Shown piece by piece: positions 54,968 to 62,367 of a DNA stretch of 64,000 nucleotides. The stretch lies in contig JAETNP010000003.1 of assembly GCA_021768185.1 (NCBI GenBank), forward strand, positions 1 to 64,000, written 5' to 3'. Numbering within the stretch: the stretch's first letter is position 1; each line of letters opens with the position of its first letter. This DNA comes from Oscillospiraceae bacterium. Lineage in GTDB: Bacteria; Bacillota; Clostridia; Oscillospirales; Oscillospiraceae. A program made the translations under genes and the position numbers. Under the pieces are notes generated by a model, which was not told the origin of the DNA, searched no databases, and saw only the letters and a program-made list of their open reading frames with translations.

Positions 54968-55013
54968 TGATATCCTCCTCGCAGGCTGTTTTCCTCTGTT
55001 TTTTGTCGAAAGT

Positions 55014-55058
55014 ATTATATTCCTGGCCTTTTTCTCCTACAAGCCCCCAGGGGGGATG
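55014..55058 (-). promoter_or_regulatory. Shared-motif promoter of the methyltransferase-MATE-ABC operon
   Basis: On the minus strand the block CATCCCCCCTGGGGGC (55043-55058) abuts -35 TTGTAG (55037-55042); a 17-nt spacer precedes -10 TATAAT (55014-55019). The start codon is at 54967, 47 nt downstream. Confidence 0.83.
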
Positions 55059-55113
55059 TTATTTTGCACAATTTTTGAGCTGGAATATTGGCTCTCTTTC
55101 CTGAGACACTTAT

Positions 55114-55142
55114 GAAAACGGGGCGGCACCGCAGCGCCGCCC
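55114..55142 (-). terminator. Terminator of the LRR-FmdE unit
   Basis: On the minus strand GGGCGGC and GCCGCCC pair around an 8-nt loop, followed by CGTTTTC. It lies 10 nt after the FmdE stop. Confidence 0.75.
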
Positions 55143-55152
55143 TCGCTATCAC

Positions 55153-55695
55153 TCAAACATCAAACCGATCGTAGTTCTGGTAGCAGTCCAGACACAACTT
55201 TTTCCCGCCCTGAAGCCGGATCCAGTTTGCTCCGGTACGCTCACCGCAGCCTTCGCAGAAATAGGAATCAAATATCCGCGCTTTCTCAGGCAGTTGAATG
55301 GCTGCATCCTTCACATCGAACAGCTCCTGGGGAACGCAGTTCTGGTAGTAATCAAAGGATCGTTCCCGGGTAAGCCCTTCCGGCCCGGATCTCAGTACCA
55401 AACGGACAGATTTGCCGGTTTTCCGGTTATAGAAGGAAAACGCCTGCTTGCCCCGCATGTGAAACAGCAGATTCCCCTTGCCGATGGAGCAGCCCAGCAT
55501 CACTTGGATGGCGTCCACGCCGCAGGCGTCGTTCTCGCAGACGCACACTACCTGTTCGTCGCTGGAAAAGGTCAGATCCAACAGCTCCATCGCGTACAAC
55601 GCGGCCTTATAGCCGATGGTCAGGCCGCCGCAGACATGTCCGTGAAATGCGGCGCATTTCTCCCACAGCTTTTTGTCCTCATCGTAAATCTTCAT
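55153..55695 (-). CDS. FmdE-family protein with C-terminal zinc ribbon
   Basis: The protein has 180 residues. AAFHGHVCGGLTIGYKAALY (near residue 15) is the FmdE signature with the conserved His and Cys. ENDACGVDAIQVMLGCSIGKG and HMRGKQAFSFYNRKTGK follow as in the family. The C-terminus has CEGCGERTGANW and LCLDCYQNY, a four-cysteine zinc ribbon. FmdE-like proteins are found with methanofuran dehydrogenase and in many metal-related clusters of anaerobes; their activity is unclear. The start ATG has AAGGAAAC upstream. It is downstream of the LRR gene in one unit. Confidence 0.85.
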   Translation of the reverse strand: MKIYDEDKKLWEKCAAFHGHVCGGLTIGYKAALYAMELLDLTFSSDEQVVCVCENDACGVDAIQVMLGCSIGKGNLLFHMRGKQAFSFYNRKTGKSVRLVLRSGPEGLTRERSFDYYQNCVPQELFDVKDAAIQLPEKARIFDSYFCEGCGERTGANWIRLQGGKKLCLDCYQNYDRFDV

Positions 55696-55741
55696 CGCAA
55701 TGTTTCCTTCCTTTGTTTCGTATTTGCCGCCCTGACGCAGC

Positions 55742-56896
55742 CTATGCCGGAGCGTCCAGCGGAATAAACGTGTTGTCGCTGATGCCGCTAGCATACCGGT
55801 GCAGGGCGCTGTCCCGCCAGCCCTGGAGGGTCAAACCATGGATGTAGCCCAGTTGGTAGATGCCGACCTCCACCTGGCGGCTATAGAGGGTAAAGGTCTG
55901 CATGTGCATAAAATGGTTTCCCGCGCCGGGACTGAAATTCCCACCGTAGAACGCGCCGTCCCCCAGGGAGCGGAGGCCGCTGCCGATCACCACTTTCCGC
56001 AGGGCGGTGCAGTATTGAAAGGCGTAAGACTTGATCGTCCGCACACTGTCGGGAACGGACACCGCCTCTAGCGCGCGGCAGTCATAAAAGGCGGCCTCGC
56101 CGATCTCGATCAGATTCTCCGGAAGGCGGACGTTCCGCAGGGCGTGGCAATACTCCATCGCGGCTTTGCCGATAGTATGGAGGTTTGCCCCAAAGCGGAT
56201 CTCCTCCACGGCGCTGTAGGAAAACGCAAATTCTCCCACAGACACCGTACTGTCCGGGAATACAACGCGCTTTACATCGGCCCAGGCAAAGGCGTAGCCG
56301 CGAACACGGCGCACCCCGGCCGGAATTTGATAGGACGCCTCCCGGCGACCGGAGGGGTATTGGATCAGTTCCGTCCGCTCCTTGTCGAACAATACGCCGT
56401 CCACGCTGGAAAAGCTGCCGTTATCCTCGGAAACCGTGAAGGACGTCAGGCCGCTGTCGCTGTAAAAAGCCTGCTGCCCAATGGTTTGCAGGCCGCTGCC
56501 AATCTTAACGGCGCTGAGCATGTCGCACCGGGCAAAGCACTCCCGTCCGATGGAAACGACGCTGTCCGGCAGAGGCACCGATGTCAGCGCACTGCAAAAA
56601 CCAAAAGCATCGTCCCCGATGCTCACAAGGCCGTCCCCCAAGGGCGCGGAAGCCAGTAGCCGGCAGAGATAAAACGCCTTCTCGCCGATCCTGACGATCC
56701 ACTTGCCGCCGGTCACAGAGACAACGGGTTTCCAGGCAAATGCCCGCTCTCCGATGGCGGTCACCAGTTTTCCATCAATTTCATCGGGAATGACCACATC
56801 CGGGGCCGTTCCGGTATATTGGGTGATAGTCACCCCGCCGCCATCGACCGCATAACGGAAGGGCAGACCGCCGGGGGCCGCATAATCTGTTGTCAC
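55742..56896 (-). CDS. BspA-type leucine-rich-repeat protein without signal peptide
   Basis: The protein has about 384 residues. From residue 50 on it holds some eight to ten LRR_5 repeats, each like IGEKAFYLCRLLASAPLGDG or IGDDAFGFCSALTSVPLPDS. No signal peptide or anchor is seen, so it may act in the cytoplasm, which is unusual for this mostly surface-exposed family. GTG at 56896 is favoured because GGGAGG lies 7 nt upstream. It is followed by FmdE and preceded by a shared-motif promoter. Role unknown; protein-protein contact is likely. Confidence 0.82.
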   Translation of the reverse strand: MTTDYAAPGGLPFRYAVDGGGVTITQYTGTAPDVVIPDEIDGKLVTAIGERAFAWKPVVSVTGGKWIVRIGEKAFYLCRLLASAPLGDGLVSIGDDAFGFCSALTSVPLPDSVVSIGRECFARCDMLSAVKIGSGLQTIGQQAFYSDSGLTSFTVSEDNGSFSSVDGVLFDKERTELIQYPSGRREASYQIPAGVRRVRGYAFAWADVKRVVFPDSTVSVGEFAFSYSAVEEIRFGANLHTIGKAAMEYCHALRNVRLPENLIEIGEAAFYDCRALEAVSVPDSVRTIKSYAFQYCTALRKVVIGSGLRSLGDGAFYGGNFSPGAGNHFMHMQTFTLYSRQVEVGIYQLGYIHGLTLQGWRDSALHRYASGISDNTFIPLDAPA

Positions 56897-56955
56897 ATTC
56901 TTCACCTCCCATAGAGTCTCCTCCCGCCTTTTTGATAGGAGAAGTGGTTGTTTTT

Positions 56956-57000
56956 ATTGTAACACTAGCGCTGGCGCGGTGGAACCCGGGTGTGGGGATA
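56956..57000 (-). promoter_or_regulatory. Shared-motif promoter of the LRR-FmdE unit
   Basis: On the minus strand the block TATCCCCACACCCGGG (56985-57000) abuts -35 TTCCAC (56979-56984); a 17-nt spacer leads to -10 TACAAT (56956-56961). It is divergent from the TPR-gene promoter. Confidence 0.78.
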
Positions 57001-57035
57001 TTTTTTTGCAGTCAGGTGTGGAAACATGAACAAAA

Positions 57036-57080
57036 CAACCCCCTGGGGGGCTTATGTGGCGCAAAATATCGCGGTATAAT
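57036..57080 (+). promoter_or_regulatory. Shared-motif promoter of the TPR-protein gene
   Basis: The block CAACCCCCTGGGGGGC (57036-57051) abuts -35 TTATGT (57052-57057); a 17-nt spacer leads to -10 TATAAT (57075-57080). The start codon is 44 nt downstream. Confidence 0.82.
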
Positions 57081-57123
57081 TGTCTATATTCAAAACAAAG
57101 TCCCCAAAAGGGAGGGATCTGGG

Positions 57124-57909
57124 ATGGGAAAATATTTTGCCGACAGCCACGCCTCCGCTGTCAGCCAGCTGGAGGGCGCTCCCTGCGGAATGGAGGATAC
57201 GCCGGAGGTGTCCGCTCTGCGCGGAGCCAGGAGCTACGAGGATTTTCTGGCGCTGGGCGACGCGCTCTGCTATCAGCTGCGGTATCGGGAGGCCATTGAG
57301 GTTTACGGCCTTGCAGCGGTCATGAGTCCGAAGCGGCCCGAAGCCTACCGCCGCCGGGCCGGGCGGTATCTGACGACCCTCCAGCCCGCTTTGGCCATGG
57401 ACGATTTGATGCGCTGCCGGATATTGGGCGGAGAAGCCAGGGATCTGTCTTACCGCATGGGGCTGTGCCTGTACCTTGCGGGGGAGTACCGGGAAGCGAT
57501 GGAAGAGTTTGAGGCGGACTACGCCCAATGGGATGACGAAATGCGGATCGCACTGATCTACTGGCACACGCTCAGCGCCTGGCGGAGCGGCGGGGAGCCA
57601 GTCCTTCTGCGGGACGGTTATCACAGGGAAATGGCGGTTGGACACCACACGGCCTACGAGCTATGTATGGCTGCGGCGTCCGGGTGCATAGGAATTTCCG
57701 ATGGACTGAAGCTTCTCGCGGAGACGGAGAAGGATCTGGAGTACGCCATTCTCGCCTACGGTCTAGCGGGCTGTCTTGTCCGGCAGGGGCAGGAAGATCA
57801 GGCGAAGACACTCCTGCAAGACATCCTCCGGCGGGACCGGTTCTGGATCAGCTATGCGTATCTTGCTGCGTGGAACGACAGGCGCAGATGGCTGGCGGAG
57901 AAACGATGA
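57124..57909 (+). CDS. TPR-like helical-repeat protein
   Basis: The protein has 261 residues, all helical. Units such as LGDALCYQLRYREAIEVYGL and MGLCLYLAGEYREAMEEF fit tetratricopeptide repeats; at least four are visible. There is no signal peptide. GGGAGGGATCTGGG precedes the ATG. It belongs to the shared-motif regulon and lies between the LRR and ferredoxin-like genes. It probably serves as a scaffold or adaptor; no partner can be named. Confidence 0.75.
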   Translation: MGKYFADSHASAVSQLEGAPCGMEDTPEVSALRGARSYEDFLALGDALCYQLRYREAIEVYGLAAVMSPKRPEAYRRRAGRYLTTLQPALAMDDLMRCRILGGEARDLSYRMGLCLYLAGEYREAMEEFEADYAQWDDEMRIALIYWHTLSAWRSGGEPVLLRDGYHREMAVGHHTAYELCMAAASGCIGISDGLKLLAETEKDLEYAILAYGLAGCLVRQGQEDQAKTLLQDILRRDRFWISYAYLAAWNDRRRWLAEKR

Positions 57910-57914
57910 AATAA

Positions 57915-57959
57915 TATCCCCCACCCCGGCTTGTGAAACGAACCGTCTTGTTGTACAAT
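57915..57959 (+). promoter_or_regulatory. Shared-motif promoter of the ferredoxin-relative gene
   Basis: The block TATCCCCCACCCCGGC (57915-57930) abuts -35 TTGTGA (57931-57936); a 17-nt spacer leads to -10 TACAAT (57954-57959). It lies 6 nt after the TPR gene stop. Confidence 0.8.
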
Positions 57960-58009
57960 ATTGCTATAAAATCTGTTCCCTGATTCTATTGTAATAGGAG
58001 TATTTCCAA

Positions 58010-58447
58010 ATGGCAACCATCAAGCCCTTTAACCCCTGGGAAGGGGAGTCCTGCGCCGCCAGCACCCAGGCGCTGGCAGATAAAAACGGCTTCCAGCTCC
58101 AGCAGTGGCCGGTCAAGCTGTGGAAGATCCCGCCCACCGCGCCCTACTTTCATGGAGCGCATCTGCTGATCCTGGCGGACTGCGCCGCTCTGGCTTATCA
58201 GAATCTTCCGCAGACGCTGGTGGGCCGTCTGCCGCTGCTCTGCTGCCCGGACAGCGATTTTGATGTGGCATTGAGGCTACAGGAAATATTGGAATACAAC
58301 GACATCAAAAGCATCACGGTGGTGCGGATGGACGCGCCCTGCTGTGCTGATTTGACAGATCTGGTCATGCAGGCCGTCCGACAGTCCAGAAAGAACGTCC
58401 ACATTCGGACAACCACGGTGTTCATTGAGTGCGAGATCGTGGATTGA
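58010..58447 (+). CDS. Relative of the C-terminal domain of small clostridial ferredoxin-type proteins
   Basis: The protein has 145 residues. LQQWPVKLWKIPPTAPYFHG, then LLILADCAALAY and IKSITVVRMDAPCCADLTDL match the second domain of a ferredoxin-like family that normally has an N-terminal pair of 4Fe-4S motifs and a CCGG-like motif here. The 4Fe-4S part is absent, and CCAD replaces CCGG; cysteines at LLCCPD and PCC remain. It may bind a metal or cluster through these. AGGAG precedes the ATG. It has its own shared-motif promoter and a terminator. Confidence 0.7.
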   Translation: MATIKPFNPWEGESCAASTQALADKNGFQLQQWPVKLWKIPPTAPYFHGAHLLILADCAALAYQNLPQTLVGRLPLLCCPDSDFDVALRLQEILEYNDIKSITVVRMDAPCCADLTDLVMQAVRQSRKNVHIRTTTVFIECEIVD

Positions 58448-58520
58448 GTGCGGTCCGTACTTTTCCGCTTTTTCTTTCAGGTAAGTCCGCTTTCCTTGAG
58501 CGTACTTATATAGGATTCCT

Positions 58521-60056
58521 CTAGGAGCGCCCCTGCCGAGTTCCACCGGCAGGGGCGCTTCGCATGGAGGGAAAGAGAACCTGGCCGCACCCTTCCTTAA
58601 AGGCACGGCCAGGTCCCCTTTTAATTGTATCGTGGGAGAGTGTATGAAACTGATCTGATAAGTAGGGTCTGCTCCACAACCCCGGGAAAAAAGCCTGGAG
58701 GATACAGAGATAAAACAGCGCAAAAGTCGTCCTCAGCGACTTGGTGAGATTCAAGAGCAGCAGGGCAACGCCAATGACAGTGGCAGTTGTTTCTTTCAGG
58801 CGTACCATAACACGGGCCAGGCCATAAGCGGTCTTGCCCGTTCCGAAAGTACCTTCTACAGCATTGCGGTCACAGCTGTCCTGATATTCCTGTTTTTTTG
58901 CCTGGCGGGACTGATCCGGATCCTTAGGCGGCTTGCCTAGGGCCGGGCCGGAAAGGCGGATGCCATGCTCCTTGCAAAAGGCCAATGTCTGGCGGTTTCG
59001 ATAGATCTTGTCCGCCAGAACACGTTCCCGATAACAGCCATAGCGTTCCCGATACCGCTCCACCGCCCGCCAGAAATCCTCTGATTCGTTGAACGGTTCA
59101 AAATCCAGCCGTTCTATCCTGGCGTAGCCGTCTACCAGACTGATGTGGAGCTTCGGGCCGAACTCGGTGTTGGCGTGCGCTTTCCCCCGGACGATGGGCC
59201 GGACCCAGGGCTGGGCCAAACTGACGATGCGCTGGGGAATGCTGTGGATTTTGGACACATACATGATCCGCTGCTGCTCATAGACCGTGGTGACTACATT
59301 CAGGCGGTCTGCCTGTTTTGGAGACAATTTTGCCCCATTTTGGACCATTTCAGCGATGTAACCCATATCTCTGCGGATGTATTGCAGCTGTTTGCGTACT
59401 GCGGAACGAATTGCTTTTGCACTGCGCTTTTTGGCTTTTGACAGGCGCAGATAATCCTTCCTGGCGCGCTTGCGATACATCCGGGGCTTCTTTTGCCCTG
59501 TCAGCTCACACAGCTCGTCAACTGTTTTTTCTGCCTTTTCCCGCGCCTGATCAAGCAAATTGATATCCTGGGGATAGGCGATGTCCGCGGGACAACAGGT
59601 CGCGTCCAGAATCAGCGTGCCGCTGTTGGGTGGGTCGCTTTCATCATCTGATCCATCCTTTTTCTCCGGCTCAGTCTTGGGAATCGATGCCTCCAGGATC
59701 GCTGCCATATCTTCCTCGCTGAACCGTTTCCGGAAGGCCACCAGTGTGGAGGCGCCGAACGGGCACGGCCCGTACTCTTTCATGCCAATGAAATACTGAA
59801 GGTACGGATTCTCCCCGATATGTTTTACCAACCACTGGTCGCTGCATTTCAGCCTCCGCTGAATCAGCAGCGCCCCCAATGCCATCCGCGCCGGATGGGC
59901 CGGGTGACCGTTGTTGACGAACTGGGCCGCATACCGTTCCTCCGCCACTTCCCACGGTACCAGCGCCGCCAGTTTCACCCAATCGTTTTCAGGGTCCAGT
60001 TTTCCATATGCAAACACGAAATCCTCGATCCGAAGTTGACTGTTGTCTCTATACAT
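58521..60056 (-). CDS. IS1182-family (IS5 superfamily) DDE transposase
   Basis: The protein has 511 residues. The N-terminal YAAQFVNNGHPAHPARMALG matches the Transposase_20/DUF772 start of IS1182 proteins. ILDATCCPADIAYPQD holds the first catalytic Asp, and the C-terminal part has the RNAVEGTFGTGKTAYGLAR region with the catalytic Glu. The ATG follows GGGGGCGGAGCGG. The frame runs through the left inverted repeat and for about 46 codons into flanking DNA before a stop, because the repeat ends in CCCTA and the next flank base (C) does not complete a stop codon. Confidence 0.88.
   Translation of the reverse strand: MYRDNSQLRIEDFVFAYGKLDPENDWVKLAALVPWEVAEERYAAQFVNNGHPAHPARMALGALLIQRRLKCSDQWLVKHIGENPYLQYFIGMKEYGPCPFGASTLVAFRKRFSEEDMAAILEASIPKTEPEKKDGSDDESDPPNSGTLILDATCCPADIAYPQDINLLDQAREKAEKTVDELCELTGQKKPRMYRKRARKDYLRLSKAKKRSAKAIRSAVRKQLQYIRRDMGYIAEMVQNGAKLSPKQADRLNVVTTVYEQQRIMYVSKIHSIPQRIVSLAQPWVRPIVRGKAHANTEFGPKLHISLVDGYARIERLDFEPFNESEDFWRAVERYRERYGCYRERVLADKIYRNRQTLAFCKEHGIRLSGPALGKPPKDPDQSRQAKKQEYQDSCDRNAVEGTFGTGKTAYGLARVMVRLKETTATVIGVALLLLNLTKSLRTTFALFYLCILQAFFPGLWSRPYLSDQFHTLSHDTIKRGPGRAFKEGCGQVLFPSMRSAPAGGTRQGRS
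58526..58614 (+). terminator. Tandem hairpins, terminator of the ferredoxin-relative gene
   Basis: The first stem is AGCGCCCCTGCCG/CGGCAGGGGCGCT (58526-58559), perfect over 13 bp. The second is ACCTGGCCG/CGGCCAGGT (58579-58614), followed by CCCCTTTTAATT. The IS element lies just beyond. Confidence 0.75.
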
Positions 60057-60182
60057 CCGCTCCGCCCCCATCAGTGCAAGCTTTTTCCTGATATCTTTCT
60101 CAGTTCCCTTGCACCAATTATACCACATTCTTGCCCGCTTTGCTTGCCTTTCAGGCGTTTTGGGGTTGGGGAGCAGAGCCTA
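58663..60182 (-). mobile_element. IS1182-like insertion sequence
   Basis: About 1,520 bp. Imperfect 21-bp inverted ends are TAGGGTCTGCTCCACAACCCC at the left (58663) and its near-complement at the right (60162-60182). One transposase gene is inside on the minus strand. The exact ends and target duplication are uncertain by one to four bases. It sits 3 nt after the -10 box of a shared-motif promoter. Confidence 0.78.
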
Positions 60183-60185
60183 AGT

Positions 60186-60230
60186 ACTATACCACACTGC
60201 GGCTTCCTGCGGAAGCCGGGTGGGGGGATG
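60186..60230 (-). promoter_or_regulatory. Shared-motif promoter next to the IS, now orphaned
   Basis: On the minus strand the block CATCCCCCCACCCGGC (60215-60230) abuts -35 TTCCGC (60209-60214); a 17-nt spacer leads to -10 TATAGT (60186-60191). The IS begins only 3 nt further on, so the former target gene is gone and the transposase may now be read from here. Confidence 0.78.
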
Positions 60231-60244
60231 TTTTTTGATAAAAC

Positions 60245-60391
60245 TTAAAATTTTTCTTCCAGGAAGGCTTTCATCGCCGCAGCTGCCCCGCTATACTCTT
60301 TCAGCTCCGCACCAGTAAGTCCAGCGTTCATGAAGTAGTCATCCAACGGCAGTTCGCAGCAAATTTTTTCCATGGTTTGAATAATTTTCAT
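60245..60391 (-). CDS. Possible 48-residue small protein
   Basis: The frame runs from an ATG at 60391 and contains MKIIQTMEKICCELPLDDYF followed by GLTGAELKEYSGAAAAMKAF and ends EEKF. An in-frame stop lies a few codons before the ATG, so this is the full frame. The composition looks protein-like (amphipathic helices). The ribosome binding site is weak (GGGATCC). It may be a real small gene or the end of a decayed one. Confidence 0.4.
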   Translation of the reverse strand: MKIIQTMEKICCELPLDDYFMNAGLTGAELKEYSGAAAAMKAFLEEKF

Positions 60392-60820
60392 AGTGCGGAT
60401 CCCAGATCATAGCGACCCAAATACAGGAATGCTGTGAATATCTATTAAATTGTATTGTAACCCATTCCTTTTATATAGTTTTTATCCCCCGTGAGGGCTT
60501 CCGCCCAAAGTATGATTGCGTTACCATAAAGAGGAAACATTGGCATTGTTGCTACCATCTTGGGGTGTTGCCAGTCTATACCACAAAATAACGGCAGGCA
60601 CACTTATTTTATGCTGTTCGTTCTAAAAGAATAATTTCCTTTTATGAAGTATCTCTTTACATCCGATTTTCGAACAAATCATACCTGTATGGATTGTCTA
60701 TCACTTGTGACCCACTGTTCGACCTGCCTAAGATATACTGCAGACTATTTTTTGAAGCATTTCATTTTATGCATATATAAGCAGAGGCGAGCATCAGATC
60801 CAGATCCACCCCCAACCAGT
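60392..60820. other. Non-coding stretch with decayed DNA
   Basis: No convincing gene is visible. It contains one shared-motif promoter (60483-60527) followed by AGAGGAAAC and a short frame beginning ATTGGCATTG that ends after about 30 codons, probably the remains of a gene. AT content is higher than in neighbouring genes. Confidence 0.5.
60483..60527 (+). promoter_or_regulatory. Shared-motif promoter without an intact gene
   Basis: The block TATCCCCCGTGAGGGC (60483-60498) abuts -35 TTCCGC (60499-60504); a 17-nt spacer leads to TACCAT (60522-60527), a weak -10. The geometry is the same as in the other seven. No intact gene follows. Confidence 0.65.
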
Positions 60821-60867
60821 AAAGAGCCGCAAGCAGCCAGATGGTCGCTTGCGGCTCTTTTATTTTT
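60821..60867 (+). terminator. Strong intrinsic terminator
   Basis: AAAGAGCCGCAAGC and GCTTGCGGCTCTTT form a perfect 14-bp stem around a 12-nt loop, followed by TATTTTT. It marks the right limit of the regulon region. Confidence 0.85.
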
Positions 60868-60927
60868 CGACAGCGTTCCCCATAATCCCCTATCGAATTT
60901 TGGGAGATTATGGGGAACGCTGTCGAA
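60867..60927. repeat. Perfect 22-bp inverted repeat, MITE-like
   Basis: The left arm 60867-60888 (begins TTCGACAGCGTTCCCC) is the exact reverse complement of 60906-60927. The loop is 17 nt. It directly follows the terminator. It may be a miniature mobile element, a second terminator or a protein-binding site. Confidence 0.75.
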
Positions 60928-61103
60928 CTTTGCAAACTGCATTGTCACCTTTAGCAAGAAAAAGTTGAAAAAATGCAAAAAATTGCAAATTTTAATATTT
61001 TGTAGGAGCATCCACTGCTGGGAACCCTATACGGCGGAATATTCGTAATTTCCAATCTCCAATTGAACTTATTCACACAAATCTAAGATTGGGGATTACA
61101 TAA

Positions 61104-61412
61104 ATGTTTTATGATATTAAGCAAGGCGGAGAGCGTATTCACACACTGCGCGTGGAAGCAGGGTATACACAAGAACAGCTTGCGGAAATTTTGAATATTG
61201 ACAGAAGTTTCTATTCCCGCATTGAACGAGGTGAAAGAGGATGCTCTGTTGATTTACTGGTTCACCTAGCAATGCTGTTTGGTGTGTCGCTGGATTATCT
61301 TGTTTTGGGCAAATATCGCGTTGACTTGGCACACGGCATGGATATGGCTTGCTTAAAAGATGAGATAAAGAAATTGGCCATGCATCTGGAGCAATTTAAC
61401 GCTATCATTTGA
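61104..61412 (+). CDS. XRE-family helix-turn-helix regulator
   Basis: The protein has 102 residues. GERIHTLRVEAGYTQEQLAE followed by ILNIDRSFYSRIERGERG is a classic XRE helix-turn-helix (residues 9-50). The C-terminal part (LKDEIKKLAMHLEQF) may dimerise. It lies near the excisionase and integrase genes, as expected for a regulator of excision in Tn1549-like elements. A short stem-like repeat (TAAGATTGGGGATT) lies just upstream and may be its operator. Confidence 0.88.
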   Translation: MFYDIKQGGERIHTLRVEAGYTQEQLAEILNIDRSFYSRIERGERGCSVDLLVHLAMLFGVSLDYLVLGKYRVDLAHGMDMACLKDEIKKLAMHLEQFNAII

Positions 61413-62118
61413 AATGTGTCAAATTGGCACAAATGTGTCTATTACTCTCTAAAAAATTGAGGAAGTATCCGCTACAATAAGATTACAGACAGCAAGGCTG
61501 TGTACCGGATATCAATATCTGATACCCAAGCACCTCGAAAATTGCATATCCGAAGACTTGGATACGTTCCTGACGGGGCCTCTTGACGAGAGAGGCAAGC
61601 GACGCCGGAGGATGCGCCAAGACCACCTGTAGAATCAGGACAGCGGAAACAATAAAATGTCTCCGGCTGATCCCTCTATCAAAGCGGCCAAAAATAAGGT
61701 GCCCAGCGGTTCCCATCCGTCCAAAAACAGCCTATGGCAAGCTGTATCGCGATGATTCCGTCAGGTACATTGATACTCCCGTCCTTTTCGAATAGAGGGC
61801 GGCCGACAGAGATCCTGCCGGGGGTGAGAGTCCCGTGGAGCGGTGAAGCCAGCCGCCGTCCATTTTTTCGCCTTGGCATCTGGGGAAGTAGTGTCAAATA
61901 CAGATGTGTAAATCGAGGCTTATGCAGAGTCTCAATGTCAGAAGCACCAGGGATTGCCTCCGGATGGGTTGGTGGTCAACACATAGGACTGAGGTTGAAT
62001 AGCAAATTGCAGGCACTCAGAAGCTGTGTGAAGCGACAGTTGCCCAGAAAAGGCGATCCCTGTTTTTGTGACATTGAGCAAACAACTACAGGATTGCCGC
62101 TCGAAGGAAAGGGTGAAT
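61413..62118 (+). other. Long non-coding region before the excisionase, possible structured RNA
   Basis: 706 nt without a credible gene; the longer frames here have protein sequences of low-complexity, non-protein-like composition. Between 61796 and 61860 there is a possible fold: GGGCGGC and GCCGCC enclose a smaller stem with GGGGTGAGAGTCCC. Another compact GC-rich part is at about 61580-61640. The region may hold a regulatory RNA or recombination sites. I cannot assign it to a known RNA family. Confidence 0.45.
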
Positions 62119-62367
62119 ATGCTGAACACTATGCAAACACATAGAAATTTAGCCGATCTGCCGGACTTTTGTACATTGGCTGATTTTGCCGTTGTACTCG
62201 GCATTTCTAAGGCTACAGCTTACCGCATGGCAGAGCAGGAGAGGATTCCCTGCATTCGCTTGGGAAAACGGATCATTCTTTCTAAGAAACACTTGGAACA
62301 GTGGATTGATCAAGAAATCGAATACAAACTTGATGGAAAGGACAGGGAGGATATCAAAAATGGCTAG
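62119..62367 (+). CDS. xis: Excisionase-type helix-turn-helix protein
   Basis: The protein has 82 residues. LADFAVVLGISKATAYRMAE followed by IPCIRLGKRIILSKKHLEQW is the MerR-like winged helix of small excisionases. GGAAAGGGTGAAT precedes the ATG. Its last bases overlap the integrase start, so the pair is translationally coupled. It should direct the integrase towards excision. Confidence 0.87.
   Translation: MLNTMQTHRNLADLPDFCTLADFAVVLGISKATAYRMAEQERIPCIRLGKRIILSKKHLEQWIDQEIEYKLDGKDREDIKNG

Noticed and set aside
60867-60927. Terminal inverted repeats of a full insertion sequence
   Set aside because: The arms are only 17 nt apart, so nothing can be encoded between them.
61734-62144. Open frame of 136 codons before the excisionase
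   Set aside because: The protein has no recognisable fold, there is no ribosome binding site, and it overlaps the likely structured RNA region.
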